Source of the DNA: Whalleya microplaca
Lineage: Eukaryota; Ascomycota; Sordariomycetes; Xylariales; Xylariaceae
Direction of reading: 5' to 3'
Length of the DNA stretch: 64,000 nucleotides
NCBI GenBank assembly: GCA_022497155.1
Contig: MU385720.1
Coordinates: 62,001 to 126,000 of the forward strand
In this document: piece by piece, positions 35,057 through 45,518 of the stretch
Layout: the number at the start of each line of letters is the position of its first letter
Position numbering within the stretch: position 1 is the first letter of the stretch
Position numbers and translations under genes: made by a program
The notes under the pieces: model-generated
Database searches by the model: none
The model's input: only the letters and a program-made list of their open reading frames with translations
What the model was told of the DNA's origin: nothing

Positions 35057-37376
35057 TCAGTATTCCCCCGTGTGAGAACCTCCGAGATCTAAAGCCTCGT
35101 CGAAATCCCCTCGATTTAGCCTAGGAAATCCTCCATATTCTCCATCTTGATTTATTGATTGAGCAATCTTTTCAGCCAGTGCATCTGTCGGTTACGGTGA
35201 AAAGTAAGCTAATGGTACATTTTCCAATTGCAGTGTTTAATGCTAGGTGATATGGGTCAGGACAGGCTGAAAGGAGGCTTCTTACAGACTGTAGCCATCG
35301 GATGACAAGGTGGTAGGACCGGGAAGATTGAGGCATCTACCACACGAAGTCTCTCCACACCATACACGCGCCCGTTTGAGTCTACCACTGCCATGGGATT
35401 GTCACGACGACCCATAGCGCATGTGGACGATGCATGATTGAATGTTGAAGCAATTTGCTGGATGGAAGCCAGAATTTCCGCATCAGTAGAGACGTTCAAT
35501 CCTGGGAAAACTTCATCTCCTAATACCACATCCCGGAGGACCGGGTGAGAGAATATATCACGAGCACGTTTGAATGCTTCTATTGCCATTTCTTGATCTC
35601 GCAAGTCACTAAGCCAGTTGGGGTTGACAATTGGATAGTCGTTTGTGTTATTAGATATGATTGTGACGTTCCCGCGAGAGAAGGGTTTCATTATAGCAGT
35701 AGTTGGAGACGCATAGTTGCGACCGTCCACTGGAAAGTCTGAGCGATCACGACCGAAGCCGAAATAACTGTCGCGAAACGCGTACTCGTAGTCTGGCCAG
35801 TCGGAGGGGAACTTGTCAAGATCACCCTGCGTGGATTGGGTGATAGAACAGTTATGGAATTTCGCAAATGCTGTCTCTGGGATGAGTAAATACACCACTA
35901 TATAAAGAACTTTGATCTCTCACCGAGAATCTCTGCGCCAAGGTTTGTGAGCATTCCGGTGCGATTCTCTAAGTATTCCTTCGTCTGCTCAAATAGGAAT
36001 CTAGGGTTACTCAAGGCACTGTGCGTTACTACATTCACCACGTATGAGGGGGTGAGAGAGACATGATCCTATTCCCAAATGTCAGTTAGTAAACAGTGGC
36101 AAAATTTCTCAGGTGACTACGCACCCACATATTCTGACCAACACCCTGAAGATCTGAGATTACTTCAATATCCAGTTTTTCCAGAGTGTTCCTCGGACCA
36201 ATGCCAGACACCATTAGGAGTTGTGGTGAGCGAAACTATGGAATGTTAGTTTGGGTCCAATAATATCGTGACTTTGGGGGGTCACACACAGTCCCTGCAC
36301 ATATAATAACCTCTTGCGTAGCATTGAGCTGGTATTCAACCCCACCACTTTCCACCACGGCGCCGATTGCCCGCTTGTCATTAAACAGTACCCTTTTGGC
36401 CATGGTATTCTTATACACATTCATATTGTTCGTCTCCGCCAAGGCCTCTCTTAGGAATGAGGTCTCGGAGGAACTTCTCGTCTGTGTTTCCGAGTCGAGT
36501 GCCAGACTTGTGTAGGCATACCCCAAGATATTGCCATCGGCGAAGCCAGGCAGGCTCTTTAACCCTATGGTTTCCAAAGCACGCTCAATCCAGGATGACA
36601 TTGGATTTACCCAATTCGAGTATCCCACTTTCACGGGGCCTCCATCAGGGTTCCAGAGGGACTCATCATAAACGGGAGTGGAATTCAAGCTGCGCAAGCT
36701 ATTCGGCGGTGTGAAGCGGGTACTTTTCTTGTAGAAGGAGATGAAATTGTCGAACAGGTAGCTATCATCTGCAGTCAAATCAGCCCATTCTTGGAGGGCT
36801 CCTTTTGGCGCTCTGCAGAACAGCAATATTAGTAAAGATTGTAGCAAAAATATTTACGAAGGACGAAGGGGAAATATCCACCATCATACCTAGTATAGAA
36901 CATTAAGTTGCGGGCGCTGCTTCCGCCGAGAACTTTGCCTTGAGAATACACGACGCTCCGTCCAGATAAGCCCTAAAGGTGAATTGGCATGTGGGTATGA
37001 ATCGAGATGTAAGAAGGTATAAGCTGCTTACTAGCTGTGCCTCCGTCCATTGATACCAATCTAGGAACGGGTTTTTCTGCGATGGCTGTGAGCCCAAAAA
37101 TGTCGAAGCCATAGCAGGTATCGCACTATTATTCCCATTTATAAATTCATAGAAGTCACCGGCTTCGACAACAGCCACAGTACGTCTCGTGTCCTCGGCC
37201 AAACGACGCGCCATTGTCAGGCCGGCTGTGCCGCCTCCAAGGACTAGATAGTCATAGCTAGCACTAACTCCAGCAACACCAAAATGTGATCCAATAAGCC
37301 CCTGGGCTGAGATGGACTCTGCCCATTGAGATTCAATGAGGGGTGCAAATGCAGGTAGTAGGTATAACGGCTTCAT
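35057..37376 (-). CDS. GMC-family FAD oxidoreductase
   Basis: Flavoprotein of the glucose-methanol-choline group, which oxidises alcohols or sugars. Seven exons (37032-37376, 36890-36972, 36290-36812, 36125-36235, 35924-36068, 35286-35876, 35057-35184) are joined by introns of 59, 77, 54, 56, 47 and 101 nt. All phases match, giving 641 residues. FAD-binding motifs are [17 protein letters not shown] (about 44-60), VVEAGD and [17 protein letters not shown]. The second signature reads [16 protein letters not shown]. Active-site histidines are probably in [12 protein letters not shown] and [15 protein letters not shown] weakly hydrophobic N-terminus ([14 protein letters not shown]) may be a signal peptide, and sequons such as NCS, NVT and NNT fit secretion. 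The ~35-residue tail after the last intron is polar. Substrate unknown; no cluster genes adjoin. Confidence 0.9.
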
Positions 37377-37770
37377 CTTCTGTGATCTCTTCTAGGGACC
37401 GAGAGGAGATGAGAATCGGAAAAGCAAGCTGTACGCTGGTTTTGAACTACCCTAATGAATAATAACATCTCTTTTCAGTCGTCGGTGACGACCTTTATAC
37501 AGCACCGTGCAGCTTTGTGTAGCAGTGGGCCAATGGCCCCTCTCTCAATGAAAATTGTTTGCATTACAAGTAGCCACCAACATGATTCCCAGCAATATAT
37601 TCTCTTATATGATTGGTTCATGTTCGCAAGATCTTTATCATGTTATTCTGTGGTAAGACCCTGAATTATTGTATATACATATAATATTCTTAGAGCAGTA
37701 TCACTCTCTGATATGCGATTCTTACATTACACGCAGTGTATGCTTCCTTCATCGTAGAACTATTACATCA
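37377..37770. promoter_or_regulatory. Divergent promoter region
   Basis: A 394-bp spacer between the start codons of the GMC oxidoreductase (-) and the rhodopsin-domain gene (+). It is AT-rich with several TATA-like stretches (for example 37670-37690). Confidence 0.45.
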
Positions 37771-39141
37771 ATGACTGACAACATAGCGTCCATGTGTACT
37801 GCTCTTCTTAAGAAATGCCTGGCCCTTGAACCTAGAGCACAGCTAGAATATGATCTCGTTCCGCTATCAATGGGCGGGACGCATATCATTCTTCTTTCTG
37901 CATTTTTGATCTTTCTGACGAGTTTGTGGACTGCCAGTGAGTCAATCTTTCCTTTGATACAGAAGGGATACCTCCATGATGCCCTGAAATTCAGAGACGG
38001 TACTGGCTAACTAATGTGGCTATATAAGTGCGGATTCGATGCCGTAGAATGCGGAAGATTCCTTTACAGCTAGAAGATTGGCTTCACCTAGCCGCCCTCA
38101 CCTTCTTCTATGGCCAACTCGGAGGGACTTTCGCGTCTGTAGCTTTCGGTGCTGGCCACCCTACAACGAGCCTCACAAAGTCCCAATTTTCACGCTTTCA
38201 GCAGGTACTGAATAGAATCAATAACTCGATGATGTAAAATCAAGCTAACGGATTCAGACGTTACTCGCCCGCCAGGTATTGTATGCTATTGATATCGGTC
38301 TTGTGAAATTTAGCATCTGCGTCTTGCTTATGCGAATTTTTGTGAATCGCGGATTCAGGCTCGCTGCCATATGCATCATGGTGTTATCAGGGCTGTGGAT
38401 GGTTTCCACTGTCCTCGTCGGACTTTTGATGTGCCGCCCTATACAGGCAAATTGGGATCCCGAGATACCGGGTGCGATTTGTGGCAAACCTGGTATCGCA
38501 TACATGTTCATCGCTGTGGTCAATGTCTTTCTTGAGATATGTCTTCTGATCTTGCCGATCCCTATGCTCTGGAAGTTACAACTAGCTCGTCGTGATAAAT
38601 TCGGCCTTACCTGTGTTTTCGCGTCTGGATTACTGTACGTCTCCCCTGGAGCTTTGGACGGTACGTCACTCAAGTATTTCAAGGCTAACACTGATGAAAT
38701 TCTAATAGCACTCTATGTATTGCCGCACTTCGCATTCCTTTACTATTGAAGACAGACTACAAGGATATTACGTACGACACCAGGGCTCAAATGGTCTCTT
38801 TTACTGAGCCAGCCGTAGCTCTGATGATATCATCAAGTATTCTCATCAAACCCCTCTTCGACCAACTCTTCATGTTCGTCACTGGAAAAACACCGTCTAA
38901 CAGGTGCACGAGTTCGTATCATTTTAGAGGGCCAACAATAGGAGACAGTAATCAGTCACAGCCAAGGGATGGTATAGCGAATGAGCGTTCAGAAGGTGAT
39001 ATACCAGAAGAGCACAGAGATATGGGGGTCGACCGAGGTATATTAGGTATAGAAACCTCCACAGGCGCACGCCCGTCCAGTGACATCTCAGAATTAGATC
39101 TAGAAAACAGTTTTATTTTACAGAGAATCGTGGTGAAATAG
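37771..39141 (+). CDS. Fungal rhodopsin-domain integral membrane protein (copy 1)
   Basis: A member of the seven-helix membrane family annotated as the fungal rhodopsin domain. The name reflects fold similarity; light sensing is not shown. Four exons (37771-37936, 38029-38204, 38258-38634, 38709-39141; introns 92, 53 and 74 nt) give 383 residues. Helices are visible at GGTHIILLSAFLIFLTSLW, LEDWLHLAALTFFYG, YAIDIGLVKFSICVLLMRIF, LAAICIMVLSGLWMVSTVLV, YMFIAVVNVFLEICLLILPI, FGLTCVFASGLLTLCIAALR and VALMISSSILIKPLF. The family landmarks LEDW, CRPIQANWD and LPIPMLWKLQLARRDKFGL are present. The cytosolic tail of about 80 residues is polar. The third donor (CT|GTACGT) was chosen because it alone keeps the TLCIAALRIPLLLK frame. 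A paralogue lies at 52918-54269. Confidence 0.85.
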
Positions 39142-40604
39142 GAAACTAGCGTTACGAAGCAGGATAGAGGGTTGACTTTAGAGACATATTTACCAAGACT
39201 AAACCTCTAAACTGTGTATTGCTGCTGGTAGTAAGAGATCATTTTCGTAGATCTTTTATAACCTTCAATTACACTTGCCTATGTCACGATCTACTGCACT
39301 TTACAGAGGCCAAAGCTTATAAGAGAGGAAAGGCTCGGCATGGAGGTAATTTACTTTAGTCTAGGTTATACCTAGATGAACAAAACAAACCCAGTGACAT
39401 GTACCACTTCTTTTACGATGATAAGGCAGTTAGTGACAAACAAAAGACATCATATCCAGTTACTACAGCGCCCTAAACTGCAAGGAAAACTTGAATAATG
39501 ATGTCTGCGTTAAGTCACATTGCATAATATCCTTTGCTCCATCATAAGGGCAGTACTAAATCAAGTATCGCTGTAGATATATATCTTGATACCAATGCAT
39601 TTGTTAATATAAAGCAGTATTATTTAATAACAAAGTGTGCAACGTTCAACAAGGCAATAATACCATTCCGGTGAGGTGCGTCTAGATCGGGCGTAACCAA
39701 CATCAAGTGAGCGAGCATAAGACAACGAATTATTGCTGTTGACGCCACTTCCTAATTACACAGCAGTTACTCACGGCTTGTTATGTAACAGCCTCGAAAA
39801 CGCAGAAACTACCAACTATTTACCCATGAGCTCTTCTATTGGTACCATACTCAACAACACTCAATTCTGTGGGGCAATAATATGTACTACTATCACAGGA
39901 TAGCCCTGCCATATTCTACACCTAGAATCGCAAACCTGCATATGCACCGCAAACACTTTGAATGCCGCTACACATTTAATCAGGCCAATCAAAAGCATAT
40001 TGCACATCTGATTGTAGCACGAAATAGACCACAGCAGACCAGAATGACGGTCCGCACCCTGATCGATCGGCGAACCTAGGTAACTAGGTAAATGGTTAGT
40101 GATTCCACTCTCGAATATGGAGTGGCGACAAACTTGTGTAGCCGATATATGATATTCGGTTCGGATGTGACTGTGGAAGTTATTCTTTTCCTTGACTAGG
40201 CCAGTATTCTAGTACATAGCGTTAGAAGATCTTGCAAGATAGAACAGCTGCCAACACTTACACCTCTGTTATCCACCTTCCGCTTTTATGCTTTCTCCTT
40301 AAGTGAGCTCTCGCGGTAGTTTTGAAACTAGGAATATTGTCATGTCTCCTTCTGTATCCGCTATGAGATTGATGAACCTATCCCCAACGTATGTCATGGC
40401 AGAATCCAGAGGGGCGATATGCCATGCTCTAACCCTCGCTAATAATCTAAATGGGTATATGCTAAACAAGATCGCAATTCCGCCCCCCGATGATAGACAG
40501 AAACATTTAGATAGTAAAAAACTAGATATATCCTTATCCTCACTTCTAAGACACCGCATGTCCTCCTCGAGACCAAGCTAACCTCGTTTGTTCAATCCTC
40601 AGAT
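39142..40604. other. Intergenic, nothing recognised
   Basis: AT-rich, gene-free as far as I can see. A short plus-strand frame at 40303-40581 overlaps a minus-strand frame and shows no family features. Confidence 0.45.
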
Positions 40605-41715
40605 CTTCAGCACCAGATCTGGCATCTGACCTTGGACGGAACTTTGCATAAGACCTCAGTACCAGCTACCCTCAAGTCTATATTAGACGTTGGCACCAGC
40701 ACCGGCTCTTGGGCCGTAGCGAGTTAGTAGCACCTCAAGTTGTTAGACTATTACCCCTTTAATCCTAGAGCATGAAATACATACGTATTCGAAAGAGTCT
40801 GTCTAGGATTTGAAGACCCTAGTACCATATCATGTCTTCCGACTCTTCGCCGAGCTACCAAGGGAGAATACTGACTCCAAATGCGATAGTGGCCCGTGCA
40901 TATCCAGGGGCTAAAGTGATTGCTACAGATTTCATGCTACCAGATATTACGAACGCACCTCATAACCTTACGATACTACAGCAAGATGTTAATTCTGAAT
41001 GGCCCTTTAAGCACGATGAGTTTGAATTGGTGCATGACCGTAGTAAGCCACATTCAGAATCTTATCCTACCCCTGCTACCCTGTTTCAGGGGTAACCTAC
41101 GAATTCCCTATTGGGCATATTCAGGGGCTAGATAATCCCGAAACAGGCCCCAGAACTCCGGTTTCTCGTCACAATATCTAGAAAGAGATAGCACTGACTC
41201 CTCTGGCTATTAGTGCTCATGGCTGGGATTCATGACTGGCCAGATTTTCTGGCTAAGAGCCGGAAGCATCTGATCCTAGGCGGGCGTCTTAAACTGCCCA
41301 ATGTTAGCGGCGCGTACCAAACAGAGAAACAAGAGGCTAATTTTGCTGAAGGTTCTTCATTCATTCGATTCAGCACCCTTGCAGATGATATTTAGACTCA
41401 CAATGGTCGAGACTTCTCCGTGATTGAGAAGCATACCCAGCGTCTCAAAGATCAAGGGTTCACGGATGTCAATGGACACATCCTATAATGATTTTTAGGC
41501 GAGTGGGCTGATACGGATCGAGAAACGCAATCGGTGCTCTTACACTAAGTAACTTCAGCAGATTTATCATTAGTACGGGCGTGCTGATTTTCACTACGAA
41601 CAACTTCATGACTGAGGAAGAAGCCAAGGCCATAGTTACTGCGGCTCTCCATGACCTGAAAACAAATTGTCTTTCGAATCGCGACTATCTGCATTGTGTA
41701 GACCACACCTTGAAC
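40605..41715 (+). pseudogene. Broken class I SAM-dependent methyltransferase (LaeA-like group)
   Basis: Pieces of one methyltransferase appear in order but in different frames and with stops. At 40620-40727, WHLTLDGTLHKT leads to ILDVGTSTGSWAV (motif I, with Gly changed to Ser) and a TAG. At 40880-41050 come ARAYPGAKVIATDF (motif II) and VNSEWPFKHDEFELVHDR. At 41215-41310 comes MAGIHDWPDFLAKSRKHL followed by LGGRLKLPNVSG. At 41401-41470 comes RDFSVIEKHTQRLKDQGF. At 41585-41700, NNFMTEEEAKAIVTAALHDLK resembles the family's C-terminus. Several stop codons and frame changes lie between them, too many to be introns only. The layout matches the fungal methyltransferases often found in secondary-metabolite clusters. 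No cluster partner remains nearby. Confidence 0.75.
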
Positions 41716-41930
41716 ACTTGATTGATTCATACAGAGCTAGGCCATAGTACTAACACGTTGGTAATAGCAGAATACACAATGCTATGAAACCAGTAGGATC
41801 TAGCTGAGGCCCGCGTATTATGAGAAACACAGGTAGGACATTCTACCCTTATATGAAGGCCTGCGGCTATCTAGCCATCTAGGTTTGGGTTTCTTGGTGG
41901 CATTATATTGCAACTTCTTAATACCTATAT

Positions 41931-41950
41931 GGGGGGGGGGGGGGGGGGGG
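41931..41950. repeat. G20 homopolymer
   Basis: Twenty consecutive G followed by TTGGAA. A similar G19 run followed by TTGGAA lies at 9613-9631. Confidence 0.85.
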
Positions 41951-42602
41951 TTGGAAGGCTTTCGCCAGTTGAACCCCTTCTTATTCGTTTGCTGTCGTTG
42001 TTCATGAAGCATGACTATGTCTAGACTTCTCGAGTCAATCCAAGGATCGGATACATTATATCTCGACAAGAGTTTGGAGACAATTGTTGGAGGTAAATCT
42101 CCTAGGTTCGATCGAAGTTAACCTAGGCCTCATTGATACAAACGTCAGTTGGGACATGTATCGATCACCAAGGTGTCAACTATCGGGACATAGACTTTTA
42201 TGGTAGAGATGACATGAGCTCGGTAACTGGAACTTGAACAAACCAAGCTCATACCTACCTCAACGTGTGTCTAGAACTTCTAGGTCCCAATAGAGATGAC
42301 CCTGAAGGCGTGGTTGATACAGACATGCATACACTTTTAGAAACCTCGAGATTTAGAATGGATATGATTGAGTTAGAATACTTGGGTTAGAATCTGAATA
42401 TCTTGTGCTGTGTCATATACGTGACAACCATCCAATCAGCTACCATACGTAAGTACTTTCTAGCCCATAGCTATTGTAGTACTCAATAGATATCATTCTA
42501 AGAAACACTACTATACAATAAGCGTTTAGCTTAAAATCCAGCAGCGATTCTTCGAAATGCAAAAAGCAAGCATGATCCCTCCCTCGCCCAGCTAAGATGC
42601 AG

Positions 42603-42638
42603 CTCATCTCATCTCATCTCATCTCATCTCATCTCATC
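42603..42638. repeat. (TCATC)n microsatellite
   Basis: Seven perfect copies of a five-base unit, followed directly by a GC-rich CGGCGCGGCGCGGCACGGCG stretch. Confidence 0.9.
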
Positions 42639-44016
42639 GCAGCACCGCGGCGCGGCGCGGCACGGCGAGCCGTTCGTTCGTTGATCTACCAATATACCAT
42701 AGCATATCTAATCAAACATCCCGGCGGACGAAGGAGCCAAAACCCAAACGCGATGTCACGCTCGCGGGTGGCGCAGCAGCGTGTCGATGTCTTGGCACGC
42801 CAGACACCCAGCCCGGCCAATACCAGTTGTCGATGTCGTGATCGGTAGTGCCTGAAAACTGCCGGTGACACGGCACGTCTTGGCGACGCGGGCGCTCGTC
42901 ATGGCTGCGACGTCTCCCTTTCCGTATAGGTATACTTCGCACGCGCGCATAGATAGAGATAGGTATATGCACACGTGTATCGATTCTAGATAGTGGCGTA
43001 CACTTCGTGCGTCTGTCTGGCTGGGGACATCCGATTTCTTATGGGCCACGACTGCTACTGCTTCAATTCGACGTAGGGGCAAAGCGGGATCTGTTGATGG
43101 AATAAGTAATAATATATTACACAGGTGGTATTAGATGGACGTTGCTTCGCTAAATGTGATCGCGTACAAGGCGTTGCAACGTCGCACTGACTAGCTAGGG
43201 GTGGATATACAGAGCGTCTAGATAGGTAATAACGGGTATATATGCTATGCCAAAATAGAGACATGGGAAAATCAAAGTGTGATGATGGGAGACAAGAGAC
43301 ATGTAAACAAGGATACCAACAACAGACGTCTATTATTGGCTTGGCTTAATCGACTTCGTGATCTCTTTCTCGTTCTAACAGCACTGAGGCCGCCATGCAA
43401 AGCTGTCGCTAGAAATCAAAATGGGGTACTCCCTCCAGGATAATGCCTAATGCCAGCCTGCCACCTATCGCCAGGTTTTCCAACGGCAATTGTCCTTTTG
43501 CTAGTACACACACAGTACAGTCCCACGCCAGCAAACACCAATCGGCATGATCATGAAAATCTTTCGTCAAACCATCTCTCACTCTGTGGCCATGACTATG
43601 CATTGAACCTGAACGCCAGGCCGAGGACAACCGCCTTTTTCCTCGGCTTGCCCCAACCCCCCAATATATGAATCCGCCCCCGCCTAGGGGCTCCGTTACG
43701 CCGGCAAATTTTCCTGGTGTATAATGATGCAGAAGTGTGAACAAATGAAAGCAGAAGGTATAATATCGCAAAGTTGAGCAGGCGCGTCTGATGGAACTGT
43801 ATAAGTCGATGACATCCATTCAGGCGGGTCAATCGACAAATGAGATTCGATAAGTAATTCGTTGCTGTGTCAGGATGGATGTAAATGTCACCATCCTGTA
43901 GATGGAGTTTGTGATCCGTGGGGATAATTCGGTATCCATTAGCGTGTAGGCGTGTAGGCGTGAAGTCGGTGAGTATGGTGGCATGAAGGTCGTTGGGTGA
44001 AGGAAGGAAGGAAGCA

Positions 44017-45518
44017 TCATCTTCGTGGCGGGTCTCGCGGGTCCGGGAATTGCTGGTTGCGTCTACCATTTTCCCCACGTGCGGCAACCCATTCGGCATT
44101 GCCACTTTGTCTTCCTGGCTGCTCGACGGGAAGCTTCTGGTCGTCGCTAGCACGGGGACCGGAACTACGAGTCTCATTGGCGGCCACGGAGCTCGGAGCA
44201 CCAGGGACCATGCGCGTGACAGCCTGGGTGATCGAGGCGACCACATAGCCCCGTAGCTCACGATCTTCCTTCGCATCTTCCTTCTCCAGTCGAAATCGCT
44301 CTTCTTTGCTCATATTAGCACGCCGGAGATCTTTGATCTCCTGCATGGTGTAGAGCATCACCGCCTCGGAACATCTGTTCCTCTCCAACGCATGCTCACT
44401 CTTGCGCACGTATCGGCGGGTGACGTCGGTGGCACCGTCAATGCTAAAGGCGATTACATATGACATCCGCTTACCCCAGCCTTCGGCGTAAAGTCGCGGA
44501 TTGTCCCATGCTTCTTCGCAGACATCGACATGGACCCAGCGTTGCTTGTGCTCGGAATACACCTCAGTCCATACATGGTCCTCGGCGTTCCATACCCAGC
44601 GGACACGCCCACCGACGGCACGGCACAACATGCTAAAGCAGTTAGCCCACTCGCCGCACCGGCCCCTCCTCGTCTGCAAGAGTCTCCAGACGTCGCTATA
44701 TCGAGGGAACCGCTCGAAAGCCCCGCAGGATTGGTTCGAGCATTCGTAAAGCTCGACCCGCGTTGCTCCACAGGCCTTCTCATCGGATGTGGGCTGAGTC
44801 CGGCCCCTCGCAACGGTCGGTGATAAACAGACCGGACAGGGTGGATTGTTCACCCATGTGAAGAAGGATCGCTTAAACCATCTAAGATGAAACACAATCA
44901 GATTGTTGCCCAGTTTACCGACGGGGTGGAATGGACAGTAGGCCTCACTCACCTTAATAATGCACGAATTACGCAATCTTGGTATCCCCACTCAGGTTTC
45001 CGACCGTCACCCATACTCTCCGCCTGAGCCTGTAATACTTGGCTCTCTTCCTCTGCCTCGCCGTATATCCTCTCGAGGGGAACCACTTTGAGGGCTTCAT
45101 CAAGTAACCCCGGGTTCTCGTACTTGGTCGGGGTCAGTGAGAGTGTCAGAAGCATCGAGTGAAACTGCTTCACGGGCTTGTTCTCAGGGTTAGGAGGCGT
45201 CGGGATTATAGGCAGGTTCCTCAGTGAGGAATAAGAAGGTAATGCCGCGGGAGACGCGCGGCCTTGACCAGACGATGTCGACGGTCTACTACTCGAGGGG
45301 GTTGCCGAAGACCCTCTAAGGTTTGATGCCGAGGCTCGTTCGCGAGGATTCGGCGGGCTCGGTGGGTTTAGCCGTTGCTGTTGGCTTGATCGCGACTGAT
45401 CGTAGTCGTTCATGCGCTTCACTCTGAGGAGCTGCTCGAACTGTACTCGCAGATCCCGGGCCCATCCCTCCCCGTACTCATTGCCGTCCTCACCAGGGCC
45501 ATCTCCGCGACCAGCCAT
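44017..45518 (-). CDS. png1: PNG1, cytoplasmic peptide:N-glycanase / transglutaminase-like protein
   Basis: Peptide:N-glycanase removes N-glycans from misfolded glycoproteins delivered from the ER, and works with Rad23 and the proteasome. Two exons (44953-45518 and 44017-44881; 71-nt intron) give 476 residues. The N-terminal ~120 residues are Ser/Pro-rich. A zinc-site pair CPVC (204/207) and CSNQSC (236/241) precedes the transglutaminase core. The triad is readable as C264 in [11 protein letters not shown]291 in [10 protein letters not shown] and D308 in [25 protein letters not shown] and DVTRRYVRK follow, then a charged helix and a polar tail. As I recall, many filamentous ascomycetes have lost triad residues and the Neurospora protein is inactive. 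This copy looks catalytically complete, which is unusual. Activity is inferred. Confidence 0.93.

Larger units (their letters stand above)
41716..44016. other. Intergenic downstream of PNG1 with simple repeats
   Basis: No gene supported. It contains a G20 run (41931-41950), a pentanucleotide repeat (42603-42638) and, after 42640, a locally GC-rich stretch whose open frames overlap on both strands without homology. The last part is 3' UTR of the PNG1 gene. Confidence 0.45.

Noticed and set aside
42640..43082. GC-rich stretch with overlapping frames of 60-108 codons
   Set aside because: Frames on both strands overlap and none has family features. Local base composition explains them.
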